From Bacteroidota bacterium (lineage in GTDB: Bacteria > Bacteroidota > Bacteroidia > Cytophagales > Cyclobacteriaceae): a stretch of DNA of 64,000 nt. The stretch lies in the NCBI GenBank assembly GCA_018267275.1, contig JAFDYV010000001.1, positions 1 to 64,000 of the forward strand, in the 5' to 3' direction. The position numbers and the translations under genes are program-made. The notes beneath the pieces are model-generated. The model did no database searches and was not told where the DNA came from. It saw only the letters and a list, made by a program, of their open reading frames with translations. Shown one piece after another: positions 16,967 through 27,400 of the stretch (position 1 is its first letter; each line of letters starts with the position of its first letter).

Positions 16967-17883
16967 GGCTATTTTTTCTTCTTTGCGCTTTCTCTGTCAC
17001 CGCGTTATTCGGGCAAGAGATCGCGCCCTACAACCAATTTCATACGAATCCTTTTTTTTATAACGCTTCATTTGCTAGCGACAAGAAGCAAGCAGAGGTA
17101 TCTCTTACCTACCGCCAGCAATGGGCCGGATTGTCAGGAGCACCCAAGTTCTCAAATCTTCTGATGTTACTGCCACTGAACAAGATTACTTTCGGTCTAA
17201 ATATCCAAAACAATACCAGGGGAATACTAACAAATACTTCGGCACAGCTCGCCATCAGTTACAAAGCTCAATTGTCATCATACGCTAGCCTTTCATTTGG
17301 CTTTGCTGCTGGCGTGGGGCGTAGCTCGCTCGATATTTCGCAGGTCGACCCAAACGACCCACTTGTTGCAACCACACTTAGCAACAGTTTTTCACTTAAC
17401 GGTCAGACAGGCATTAATTTCCAATTCAAAACACTGGCGCTAGGAGTATCAATTCCGCAAATTTTTGATAATGCACCAAACAACGGTCAATCTTTTCAGA
17501 AAACCCAACTTAATCCATTTAGATCAATAGTAGCGTCAGCACGTGTTAGATTTCCGTCAACAGGCAAGGTTAAGTTTGAGCCGATTTTGATTTCAAAGAC
17601 CGTGCAAGGCGTTACAACTATGGAAGCTTACGGGGTCTTTCATATTGGCGATCCGCTACGCGCAGGATTGCTTTGGCGACAAAATTTTGGAGCGGCTGGC
17701 TTGTTAGGATTTGACATTGCCAAGGCTTTGAGTATCAATTATTCATTCGAAGTTCCTGTAGGCCTAGATTCAAGCCTTGCATACAATACTCATGAATTTA
17801 ATCTTTCCGTGAAGTTTGGCCAGCCACACATTGATGCACCGGCACCAAAAAATAAGCTGCCGAAGGCTCTTAAACGCAGGTAA
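16963..17883 (+). CDS. PorP/SprF family type IX secretion outer-membrane protein
   Basis: The 306-residue protein has a signal peptide ending near ALFGQE and the family start PYNQFHTNPFFYNASFA, followed by LTYRQQWAGLSGAP. The rest alternates hydrophobic and polar residues as in an outer-membrane barrel. Members of this family anchor or secrete proteins carrying the gliding C-terminal domain. The 4-base ATGA overlap with the gene for such a protein supports a dedicated pair. Confidence 0.92.
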   Translation: MRLFFLLCAFSVTALFGQEIAPYNQFHTNPFFYNASFASDKKQAEVSLTYRQQWAGLSGAPKFSNLLMLLPLNKITFGLNIQNNTRGILTNTSAQLAISYKAQLSSYASLSFGFAAGVGRSSLDISQVDPNDPLVATTLSNSFSLNGQTGINFQFKTLALGVSIPQIFDNAPNNGQSFQKTQLNPFRSIVASARVRFPSTGKVKFEPILISKTVQGVTTMEAYGVFHIGDPLRAGLLWRQNFGAAGLLGFDIAKALSINYSFEVPVGLDSSLAYNTHEFNLSVKFGQPHIDAPAPKNKLPKALKRR

Positions 17884-17921
17884 TGCGTAGAAATGAATAA
17901 ATTTGTGCCAAATCAATTCAA

Positions 17922-18842
17922 ATGCTTCGATTGTCCAATCCGGGTTGGATCAACAAAGACCTGCTAAATAAGAATCAAGTATCGGATTTTATTAATGATG
18001 ACTTTAATTCAATCAATCAGCATCTTGACAAATTGACGTCACCCAACCCAATCGTTTCTATTGTGATTGCTGCTTACAACGAAGAGACAAATGTGATCCG
18101 GTGTATTGATTCACTCGCTAGAACCAAAACGAAATACCCGCTTGAAATCATAGTAGTCGACAATAACTCGAAAGACCAAACAGCGCAAGTATTAAATCGC
18201 TTGCATGTAAAGTATGTATTCCAGCCGATTCAGGGTTGCGGCATTGCCAGGCAATTGGGAATGGAAAAAGCGAGCGGGAAATATATCCTTACAGGTGATG
18301 CTGACACATGGTATCCCCCCACATGGGTAGATTGTATGATGGCCAAACTTGATCAACCGGGTGTGGCCTGCGTGTATGGCCGTTACTCCTTTATGGCAGA
18401 CCACAACACTCCGCGATGGAAGTTGACTATTTACGAAACGTTGAGCGACTTGTTTGTGCTCATCAAAGCATACAAACGCCCCTTTTTAAATGCATATGGG
18501 ATGACCATGGGATACGTAAGAGAATATGCGCTAAAGGTCGGCTATGTTGACACTAACATTAGAGGTGAAGATGGCAGGCTTGCGTTTGACCTGATGAAGT
18601 TTGGAAAAATAAAATCGGTCTTTGCACGTGGATCGCGCGTTTGGACAGGAACCCGAACCATCAGTATGGACGGAACGCTATCCAACGCCATCAAAAACAG
18701 ATTAGCAATGGCATTTGCTAACCTAGGGTCTCTATTCTCAAAACTTCAAGATCACGACACAAGAACCTCAGCCAATAGTTCTGCTGACTTTGAAGAAAAC
18801 ATGAAGGCAATAAAAAAGAAGGTAGGCGTCAAGCGCGACTAA
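17922..18842 (+). CDS. glycosyltransferase, family 2
   Basis: The 306-residue cytoplasmic protein has the GT2 core PIVSIVIAAYNEETNVIRCI, VDNNSKDQT and the DxD motif GDADTWYPPTW near residue 128. IRGEDGRLAFDLM near 208 is an acceptor-side acidic motif. There are no clear membrane segments. It is 38 bases downstream of PorP/SprF and its stop overlaps the GMC oxidoreductase stop by 4 bases (CTAA) on the other strand. It probably contributes to the same polysaccharide. Confidence 0.83.
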   Translation: MLRLSNPGWINKDLLNKNQVSDFINDDFNSINQHLDKLTSPNPIVSIVIAAYNEETNVIRCIDSLARTKTKYPLEIIVVDNNSKDQTAQVLNRLHVKYVFQPIQGCGIARQLGMEKASGKYILTGDADTWYPPTWVDCMMAKLDQPGVACVYGRYSFMADHNTPRWKLTIYETLSDLFVLIKAYKRPFLNAYGMTMGYVREYALKVGYVDTNIRGEDGRLAFDLMKFGKIKSVFARGSRVWTGTRTISMDGTLSNAIKNRLAMAFANLGSLFSKLQDHDTRTSANSSADFEENMKAIKKKVGVKRD

Positions 18843-20533
18843 AGATTTCCTTTCTTCAATTCTTCAACTGCAAACGCGCATGCGCGTGCGGTGAGTGCCA
18901 TGTAGGTAAGAGATGGATTTTGAGTCGCAGCCGAAGTCATACAACTCCCATCTGTTATAAACACATTCTTGACATCGTGCATTTGATTAAAACCGTTAAG
19001 CACGGATGTTTTCGGATCTCTCCCCATGCGAGCCGTTCCCATTTCATGAACGGCCGAGCCACCGGGAGTGTCGTAACTAAATCCCCTCACATTGGTGAAG
19101 CCAGACTTTGTCAGCATCTCAACCGCTGTTGACTGTATGTCTTGCTTCATTTTCTTTTCATTGTCGTGGTATTGAAATTTGATACGAACCAGTGGTAAGC
19201 CCCATGAATCTTTCTTTTCCGTATCAAGCGTTACTTGGTTGTCAAAATATGGCAACGTTTCAGCCCAAGCACCCATCCAAACTCTCCACGGTCCTGGCTT
19301 GGTCAACCTTGTTTTGAAATCTGCACCGAAATCTACGCTCGCGCGCATTTGATCTTCCCAGTTTTGTCTAAATGCCCTGCCCTGAAACCCGTAGCCCCTG
19401 ATAAAATCAGGGTGCTTGTCAGTTACATTTCGAAACCGCGGAATGTAAAACGAACCTGGCGTTCTGCCCGAGTAATACTTATCCTGAAAACCTTCATGTT
19501 CCGCCTCTGCACCTGTTCCAATAAAGTGATCCATCAAGTTGTGCCCTACTTGACCACTCGTGTTGCCCAGCCCGTTAGAGAACGCATCCGAAACAGATTG
19601 AAGCAGAATTGCCGCTGTTGCGATAGTAGATGCATTCAAAAAAATAAGTTTTGCAAAGTATTCGGTAACCCGATGAGATAGTGCATCGATGACACGAACA
19701 CCAGTTGCTTTGCCTTTCTCTTTGTCATACAGCACCTCAGAGACAATGGAATTCGGCAACAGCGTAAAGTTACCAGTACGCTTAGCCATGGGTAAAGTAA
19801 CTGCATTGCTTGAAAAATAAGCGCCAAAAGGGCAACCGCGGCTACACAGATTGCGATACTGACATGGGCCTCTACCATCTTTTTGCTCTGTCAGATTTGC
19901 CACGCGCGCAGGTGTCACCAAACGATCAGCAAACTGTCCTTTGATCTTTTCGGCAAAATGTTCTTCCACACAATTGAGCGGGATGTGAGGTATAAACTCT
20001 CCATCTGGTAAGTGGCTTAAGTTTTCCTTTTTACCGCTTAAACCGATCACTTTTTCCACATAGGCATACCATGGTTCTAAGTCAGCATAACGGATAGGCC
20101 AATCTACTCCAACACCTTCTTTGACATTTGCTTCAAAATCCAAATCGCTGAGGCGGTAACATTGCCTGCCCCACGTTAACGAGCGCCCACCTACTTGGTA
20201 GCCACGTATCCACCGAAAAGGGTCATCTTGAATGTACGGATGTTCTCGGTCGCGCACATAAAAGTGCTTGCTTCCTTCATCATAGGTAGTGCTTTGCACC
20301 GGGTCTAACTCCTGATCAGTCGCGGTTGCGCGAAGTCGGTTGTCAAAATCCCACGGATTGAGAAAGGCTGTATCATAATCTGCGACATGGCGAACATCCC
20401 GACCACGTTCTAAAACTAATACGCGAAGGCCACGCTCAGCCAGTTCTTTGGCTGCCCATCCCCCACTGATACCCGAACCAACCACAATAGCATCGTAAGT
20501 TATTTGATTGAAATTATTGCTGAGGATTTCCAA
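18839..20533 (-). CDS. GMC family FAD-dependent oxidoreductase
   Basis: The 564-residue protein has the dinucleotide-binding motif DAIVVGSGISGGWAAKEL at residues about 14-31, LVLERG, and the GMC signatures GGRSLTWGRQCYR and LFLNASTIATAAILLQS. The active-site region HEMGTARMGRDPKTSVLN and ITDGSCMTSAATQNPSLTYMAL follow. It probably oxidises a sugar or alcohol and passes electrons through the small subunit encoded just upstream. It begins with TTG at 20533 because no ATG is available, 12 bases after the partner gene. The family often acts as a periplasmic sugar dehydrogenase; this substrate is unknown. Confidence 0.88.
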   Translation of the reverse strand: MEILSNNFNQITYDAIVVGSGISGGWAAKELAERGLRVLVLERGRDVRHVADYDTAFLNPWDFDNRLRATATDQELDPVQSTTYDEGSKHFYVRDREHPYIQDDPFRWIRGYQVGGRSLTWGRQCYRLSDLDFEANVKEGVGVDWPIRYADLEPWYAYVEKVIGLSGKKENLSHLPDGEFIPHIPLNCVEEHFAEKIKGQFADRLVTPARVANLTEQKDGRGPCQYRNLCSRGCPFGAYFSSNAVTLPMAKRTGNFTLLPNSIVSEVLYDKEKGKATGVRVIDALSHRVTEYFAKLIFLNASTIATAAILLQSVSDAFSNGLGNTSGQVGHNLMDHFIGTGAEAEHEGFQDKYYSGRTPGSFYIPRFRNVTDKHPDFIRGYGFQGRAFRQNWEDQMRASVDFGADFKTRLTKPGPWRVWMGAWAETLPYFDNQVTLDTEKKDSWGLPLVRIKFQYHDNEKKMKQDIQSTAVEMLTKSGFTNVRGFSYDTPGGSAVHEMGTARMGRDPKTSVLNGFNQMHDVKNVFITDGSCMTSAATQNPSLTYMALTARACAFAVEELKKGNL

Positions 20534-20545
20534 GCAAGAAACAGT

Positions 20546-21118
20546 TTAAAATGTAGCCCAGGCTTTTTCGCCATTTGCATAAGGCAGGCACGGCTCATAC
20601 TTCACCGGAACAAGACTATAACGCAATGCTTGCGTTGCACCGACTTGCGAGGTAAAATATCCCACAACGGTAAACTCGCGCAAAGTCAAATAGAAATCTC
20701 TACCAAAAATCTTCTCCTTCACCTTGCGCAAAGTCTGGTTGCCATTTGGATCCACAGCAAAGCCATTTAGAATTGTTTCTCGCATTGCTGGCTGACACTC
20801 CGCAAAAGGTTTGCCTGCATTGGCAATGCTTGATTCATTTAGTTCAGCCAATCCGCGCAAAAAGTTGTTTTGACTTTTAATATCCAACGAGGTCTTCACC
20901 ATTTTTATCACAAATTCGTGCACTCCACATGCGCTTGCGCTGGGTGTGTCCGTTGCTGGAATGATAGCGTCTACGAGGGCTTTCAAGAGTTCTTTTTCCC
21001 GATCTAAATTACCCAAATCGGGTGGCAAAAAGCGTGACCCGAGTTTGACTCCCAACGTAGCCAAGGTGCCCGCTCCTAACAGACCAATACCCAGCCGAAT
21101 GGCTTGTCTCCTTTTCAT
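20546..21118 (-). CDS. gluconate 2-dehydrogenase subunit 3 family protein
   Basis: From the ATG at 21118 the protein has 190 residues and begins MKRRQAIRLGIGLLGAGTLA, a Tat-like N-terminus without a clear twin arginine plus helix. The longer frame from 21175 adds non-conserved residues. The core LLKALVDAIIPATDTPSASA and the ending YEPCLPYANGEKAWATF are typical of the Gluconate_2-dh3 family. It is the small subunit that accompanies GMC dehydrogenases and helps export them. It is the first gene of a two-gene operon. Confidence 0.85.
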   Translation of the reverse strand: MKRRQAIRLGIGLLGAGTLATLGVKLGSRFLPPDLGNLDREKELLKALVDAIIPATDTPSASACGVHEFVIKMVKTSLDIKSQNNFLRGLAELNESSIANAGKPFAECQPAMRETILNGFAVDPNGNQTLRKVKEKIFGRDFYLTLREFTVVGYFTSQVGATQALRYSLVPVKYEPCLPYANGEKAWATF

Positions 21119-21331
21119 ATTCGATGCGTGAAAATACATCAAAAAACAAAACATAAATGGGACGCTTTTTCCCAAGAAAGGAATTAACTTTTTTAACTGG
21201 TTTTAATGTCAACATTCGCTATTCATACCCCTCCTCCCGGGTATTTTACTTTTTTCGACAAATCTTCGTGTTTGAATCGTTTGCAGGGTTTTGATGTAAG
21301 GAAAAGGTAATATCTATTGTGCTAAAGTAAT

Positions 21332-21339
21332 TATCTTTG
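21332..21339 (+). promoter_or_regulatory. possible -7 element for the 2270-residue esterase gene
   Basis: TATCTTTG matches TAnnTTTG, 67 bases upstream of the ATG at 21407. A matching -33 TTTG at the usual distance was not found, so the call is weak. Confidence 0.35.
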
Positions 21340-21406
21340 CGAGGTTACCTGTGGCACTATCATTGATATTCTATGGGAAACCAAACCTCTAAATAGTTGG
21401 CAATTC

Positions 21407-24400
21407 ATGATCCCTTCAAATAAATCAGCGCCTCTAGCTGTTTCCGCATATTTTTGCTCGCTGATCGCGTTCGCCCAATTCGATCAACCGCAAAGAGAAT
21501 CTAACGCGCCTGTGATTTACGAGGCAAACATACAAGGAGCTCAGCGTTCTTTACGTTCCGGTACATTTAGCAACCGCACCCCCAATGGGGCAAATAATTC
21601 CACCGAACCAAAGACTTGGACATTTCATGATATGACCAGCTGGGATAGCAAGTACTACGATGGAAAGACGTTTTCAAATGCAAACATCATTGCTGGCCAG
21701 CTAAATACATTGACAAGTGCCACCGCTAATTTTGCTCCGGCTGATGTTGGCAAAGAAATTGAAATATTTGGTGCTGGTCCAGGAGGGGCAAATCTCGTAA
21801 CCACTATTTTATTACGCCAGAGTTCAACTGCAGTTACGCTCGCCACGAGTGCATCTAATCCAGTAAGCAATGCCATCATCAGATACGGATCTGCAAATAA
21901 AAGGGCCTATACGGAGGGGCATTACACAACATATTCCAATGGCAACTACGAAATGAATTATCGCCTGCTGTTTCCGGCAAACTATAATCCTTTGGAAAAC
22001 TACAAGTACCCCATGATCGTTTTTCTGCACGGTGCGGGCGAACGAGGAAATTGTTGGGGGGGGAATTGCTTTTTCAGTCCGGCAGGCACAGTTAGCCGAA
22101 CTGACGGAAGTGTCACCAGTGGATCTAACATTTTGAATAGTGCTGGGGCAAATTTTACTGCGAATGATGTAAACAAGCTTATGGTCATTAACTTTGGCCC
22201 CGGAAATTCAAATATTAACACTCGAATAACTTCGCTTATCTCGTCAACCAGTGTCAGGTTGCTGGATAACTCATCGGTAACCTATTCCGGCCGTAGTTTC
22301 ACCTATGGCTATGGTTCTGACGATCAATATCGGAACAATGATTTAAATTTAGTTCATGGAGGGCAGGTGCATCTAGAGGCCGTTTATAATCCCTCCACCG
22401 GATCTAACGGCAAAAAAGCTGAGGATCCTACTCTCAACCCCCGCGCCTGGCCGGGTTTTGTTCTGATCCCTCAAAATCAAGACGGTTGGAACGGCCCGTC
22501 ACAATACGAACAAGCTTATCGTATTATTGAACTTACCATCGGTGCTTACAACGTAGACCCCGACAGGATTTACATGCATGGCCTTTCAAATGGAGCTGCT
22601 GGCGTTTGGCAGGTTGCTACCACACGCCCAGATTTGTTTGCTGCCATCCTACCCATGTCAGCTACCATCAGCCCGGGAGACCCAATGTTCAATAGCAATT
22701 CTAACCCGGATTTAGGCATCAACAGAGTGCGGACAATCCCAGCCTGGATTTTTCAGGGCGGTGTGGATACTGCCCCAACCCCGAACAACACTAATCAGCT
22801 AGTCGCGAAATTGAGGGCGGCTGGCGCGTTACCAAGGTACACGATATATCCTACTACTGGGCATGGCACATGGGGTGCGGCATATAATGAGCCTGACTTT
22901 TTTTCTTGGATGCTGAAGCGCAACAAGAGGGACATCCAAATTATCTATGGTGACTCGACTATTTGCGCAACAGACAACAGTGGTGTAACGCTTGCAGTGG
23001 GCACTGGTTTTCTTGCTTACCAATGGGAACGGGATGGAATTATCATCCCTGGTGCAACTTCGTCCGCCTACAATGCTACGGTTGCCGGGCGATACCGCGC
23101 TCGTTTCAGTCGCATATCAGCCAACCCAACAGAACAGCAGTGGAATGCCTGGTCAAAACCAGTAAACATTCGCGAGACGCCCGCAATCACACCCGCCATC
23201 GTGGCCACTGGCACTTCTCATTTGCCGGACATAAATGGAGGGAACTTAGTACGCATTAATGGACCTACCACCAAGGATCTTACCAAAAATTGGTATGTGA
23301 ATGGAACCTTAAGTACCAACAATCCGAATTTTTCTGCATTCAATAATCAAGACACAGCAAGTTACACGTTACGGAACACAACGGGCAGGGTTAGTTTAAA
23401 AACAATTCCTTTAAACTCTTGCTCTAGTCTGGAGTCGAACTCCATATACGTTACCACCAGCACGCCAGTTACTTTGACCGCACCAGTCAGTCCAACCGCC
23501 CAGGCTACTGCACCCGGCATTGTGCAATTGTTCTGGACGGATAACACACCTGATGAAAATGGCTTTGAGGTATTTCGCGCTACAAGCGCCACTGGCCCTT
23601 ACAATTTCTTCAAGCTCTTGCCGGAAGGAACCATCTCGTACACTGACACAGGACTTACCCCTGGCACTACTTACTATTATCAACTCAGAGCAGTTAACAA
23701 CACCGCAGTATCACCTTACACAGGAAACATCACCGTTACCACACTCGGTGATAATCAGCCGCCAACTGCACCGCAAAATTTGACGTTGGTTTCAAAAACA
23801 GTCACATCGATCAAATTGAATTGGAGTTTGTCCACCGACAATACGGGCGTAACAAATTATTTGATTTTTGTAAATGGTGGCAATACGCCAATTTCTACTG
23901 CAAGCAACGCTGGCTCGTACACAGTAACAGGACTTACCCCCAACGCAAATTATACTTTTACCGTGGCAGCGGTCGATGCGATTGGCAACCAATCACCACA
24001 AAGCAATCAACTACTTGCAAGCACAACATTTACAGGTTTGAATTATTCTCACTCAGCCGTAGACGCAATGCTATTAACGGATGCAGGTAATAAGTGGAAT
24101 ACCCCCGAAGTAACGGGAACGATCGGAAATTTTGATTTGAGTCAACGAAGACAAGATACATATTTTAACTTTAAGTTTGAGGGGTACATTAAACTTCCTG
24201 CAAATGCCGTTGCTTATAATTTTCGATCAACCTCAGATGATGGAAGCGCGATTTATATAGGAGCAGAAGGCACCTCTGCATTTCCCTTCGACCCCGCATC
24301 GCCAACAACCAATCAGGTATACAACAATGATGGGTTACATGGCTGTCAAGAAAACTCATCTTACAGTTTACAAAATGTGACATTCTCAGGTGGCTTTCGA

Positions 24401-27400
24401 CCAATTACGGTTATCATGTTCCAACGAGAAGGAGGTTTTTGCTTAAATGTCCAATACAAGCTTGCGAACCAAGGAAGCGGATCGTGGTCGAACGTGCAAT
24501 CTATCTATTTGACGACAGGTTCTGCACCTGCGCTTACTCCTCCAGCAACACCTACCAATTTAGCAGCCAGTTCAAATTCGATGACGAACATCAACCTAAA
24601 TTGGGATGTGGTGCCAATCAGCGAATACGAAATTTATCGTTCAATCGATAACTTGAATTACACCATGATTGGCAGGGTACCCAATAATAGCTACACCGAC
24701 ATGTCGCTTAATCCAAACACATTGTATTATTACAAAGTAAAAAGTGTGAATGGTAACGGAAGCTCGGGCTTTTCAAATTTCGTAAGTGCGGCTACACTAC
24801 CAGACTCTCAAGCCCCTACCACTCCCCTAAATCTTGTTTCAATATCAAACAGCTACACCAATGCCAGTTTTCAATGGGATGCAAGCGTAGATAATGTCGC
24901 TGTTGCTGGCTACAAGGTGTATGCGAATGGTGCGCTACTTGGCACTAGCACCACCACCACTTATTACACTACCGCATTGCTCCCCGCAACATTTTACGCT
25001 ATTACTGTAAGCGCCTACGATGTTTCAGGCAACGAAAGCCTTCAGTCAACTGCGGCAGCTATCACTACTCAGAGTCCCCAAAATTTCTATTCAAAACCAT
25101 CGTCTGATCTGTCGCAGCTAAGTTCATGGAGCCTAACGTCAGACGGCACTGGGCCTTCGCCAACGAGTTTTGGATACAACGGCCAATACTTTACCATCCA
25201 AAACACGCAAACTCTTACCAATAGCTTGACGATTGGCGGAAATGTTTCCAGAGTAATTGTAAACGATGGCATCACGCTGAATGTTAGTCAGCCACTAACT
25301 GGCACCATTAGGGTCGGAAGTAACTCGGTCGTAAATATTAACGTGGATTACCAACCGATTTTTGAAACGATAGCCGTCAACTCAACCGTTAATTTTAACA
25401 CCTACAGTAACGTGCCTGTAGCGAATTACGGGAACCTTGTCCTAAACGGCAGCGGGTTGAAAAACGTGAGTGCAGGAACTTTGCAGATACAGGGAAACCT
25501 AACTTTGGCATCGGGAGTTGGTTTAAAAGGTGCACCTTCAAATGCCACTACATTAGTTGTCACCGGAGACGTGAACTTTGGAAGTGCAGTGGCTCAAGTT
25601 GCATCCGATAATCGGGTAGTATTGCAGTTTACCAATGGCCTACACAACATAAATACTAGTTCAGATCAGTTTTTAAATAAGATAACAGCTAATACGGGTG
25701 CAACTGTTACATTTAATAACTTAAGTGGTAGCCCGAAATCTTTAAATCTTGGCTCGCTCAATGGTGGCGGATTAGATCTGGCAAATGGAAGCACTTTTGT
25801 GGTAGGCAGCAACAATTTGGTACTGACCGACAAATCAACAGTGAACCCTTCAAACACAACTGGTGAAATCTCTATTAGCAACGGAAGTATACAATTTACC
25901 AGTACGGCCAACAATGATGCTAACTTTTATTTTGCAACTGGAAACAATCGAGTAAATAACTTTACGATCCAAGAAAGTGGCAGTGGGTCGGTGCATATCA
26001 GAAAAGCGGTTGAAATCTATGATGGTCTGAAAATCAATGGTGGTACCCTTTCCGCCAATGGCAATGTGACGTTGAAATCAACTGCAACTGCAAGCGCTGC
26101 TATACAAACAATCGCCAGTGGGGGAACCATTGTTGGCAATGTAGCAGTAGAACGCTACATGGCACCGAAGCGTGTGTATCGCTATCTCTCTACACCCGTG
26201 TCAGGAGTAATGGTTTCAGACTGGCAGAATTACTTTCCAATTACAGGTGGGTTTACCAATGCAAGCCCAGGAACAGCTAACCCTTCTATGTTCATTTATA
26301 ACGAAAGTCTTGGGTTGGGTCAAAATGGCTATGCTCCCTACCCAACTACCAACAATACTGCAGCGATACAACCTGGGCGAGGTTATGTAGCCTTCGTTCG
26401 TGATGGCTTTAACCCGACTACATTGGTTCAAACGGGGGTACCCAATCAAGGAAATTTCACTTTCACACTAACCGGTGGCACAGGATCTCCCGCCAACGGT
26501 TGGAACCTACTAGGCAATCCTTATGCATCTGACATCGTTTGGTCGAACACCGGCTGGACGTCCAGCGGGGTAGGCAACGTGGTTTCAGTTCGTGAGAACT
26601 TGCCGGGAGGTGGTGTTACCTGGCGTATTTGGGATCGATCGACCAATACCGGCAATTTACCCAACGGCCAGATACCTGCAGGTCAAGGCTTTTGGATACA
26701 AACTTCCACATCCAATCCGTCTTTGGTGGTAACGGAGAGTGCTAAAACAAACTTGCCAGCCACTAGCAACAATAACTTCTTTAGATCATCAGATGGCATG
26801 CCCAACAACGTACTTGCTATCGGGCTGAGCAACGGGTCTCAAAATGATGTAACCTATATCAAACTTTCTAACAACGGGACCGACACATATGATAAGCTTA
26901 GTGATGGCGCAAAAAACCAAAACTCATTCTTTAATATCTCGACCTTGTCAGCGGATAGTGTAGACTTAGCCGTAAATGAGTTGAGTAATGAATTTTGCGA
27001 AAAGAACATACAGATAAAACTTGCCACTATCGCGCCAGGTAGTTACACGATGCAATTTGATAACTCAGACAAATTCAATTGGGCACAGGTTCAACTGATA
27101 GATAAATTTACGAACACAACCCAGTCCCTAACAGAAAGCAACAGTCAATACTCTTTCTCTGTTACCACTGATTTGGCCAGCTATGCGAATAGATTTTCAT
27201 TAAAATTAACAAGGCCTTCCATTACCACAGACAACCAAATCATTAGCAACAAAGATGTATTCTGTGCAAACGATTCATTTGCTGTCGTGGAGGTAAAGAA
27301 TTCCCAATCGGGCGTAGAGTACCAAGCAACCAACGCTCAAGGACAATATCTATCAACCGTGGTTACGGGTAATGGAGAGACTATTCAACTGACAATACCC

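Noticed and set aside
22000..27000. Many antisense ORFs opposite the large secreted proteins
   Set aside because: They are shadows of repeat-rich coding sequence without start context or domains.
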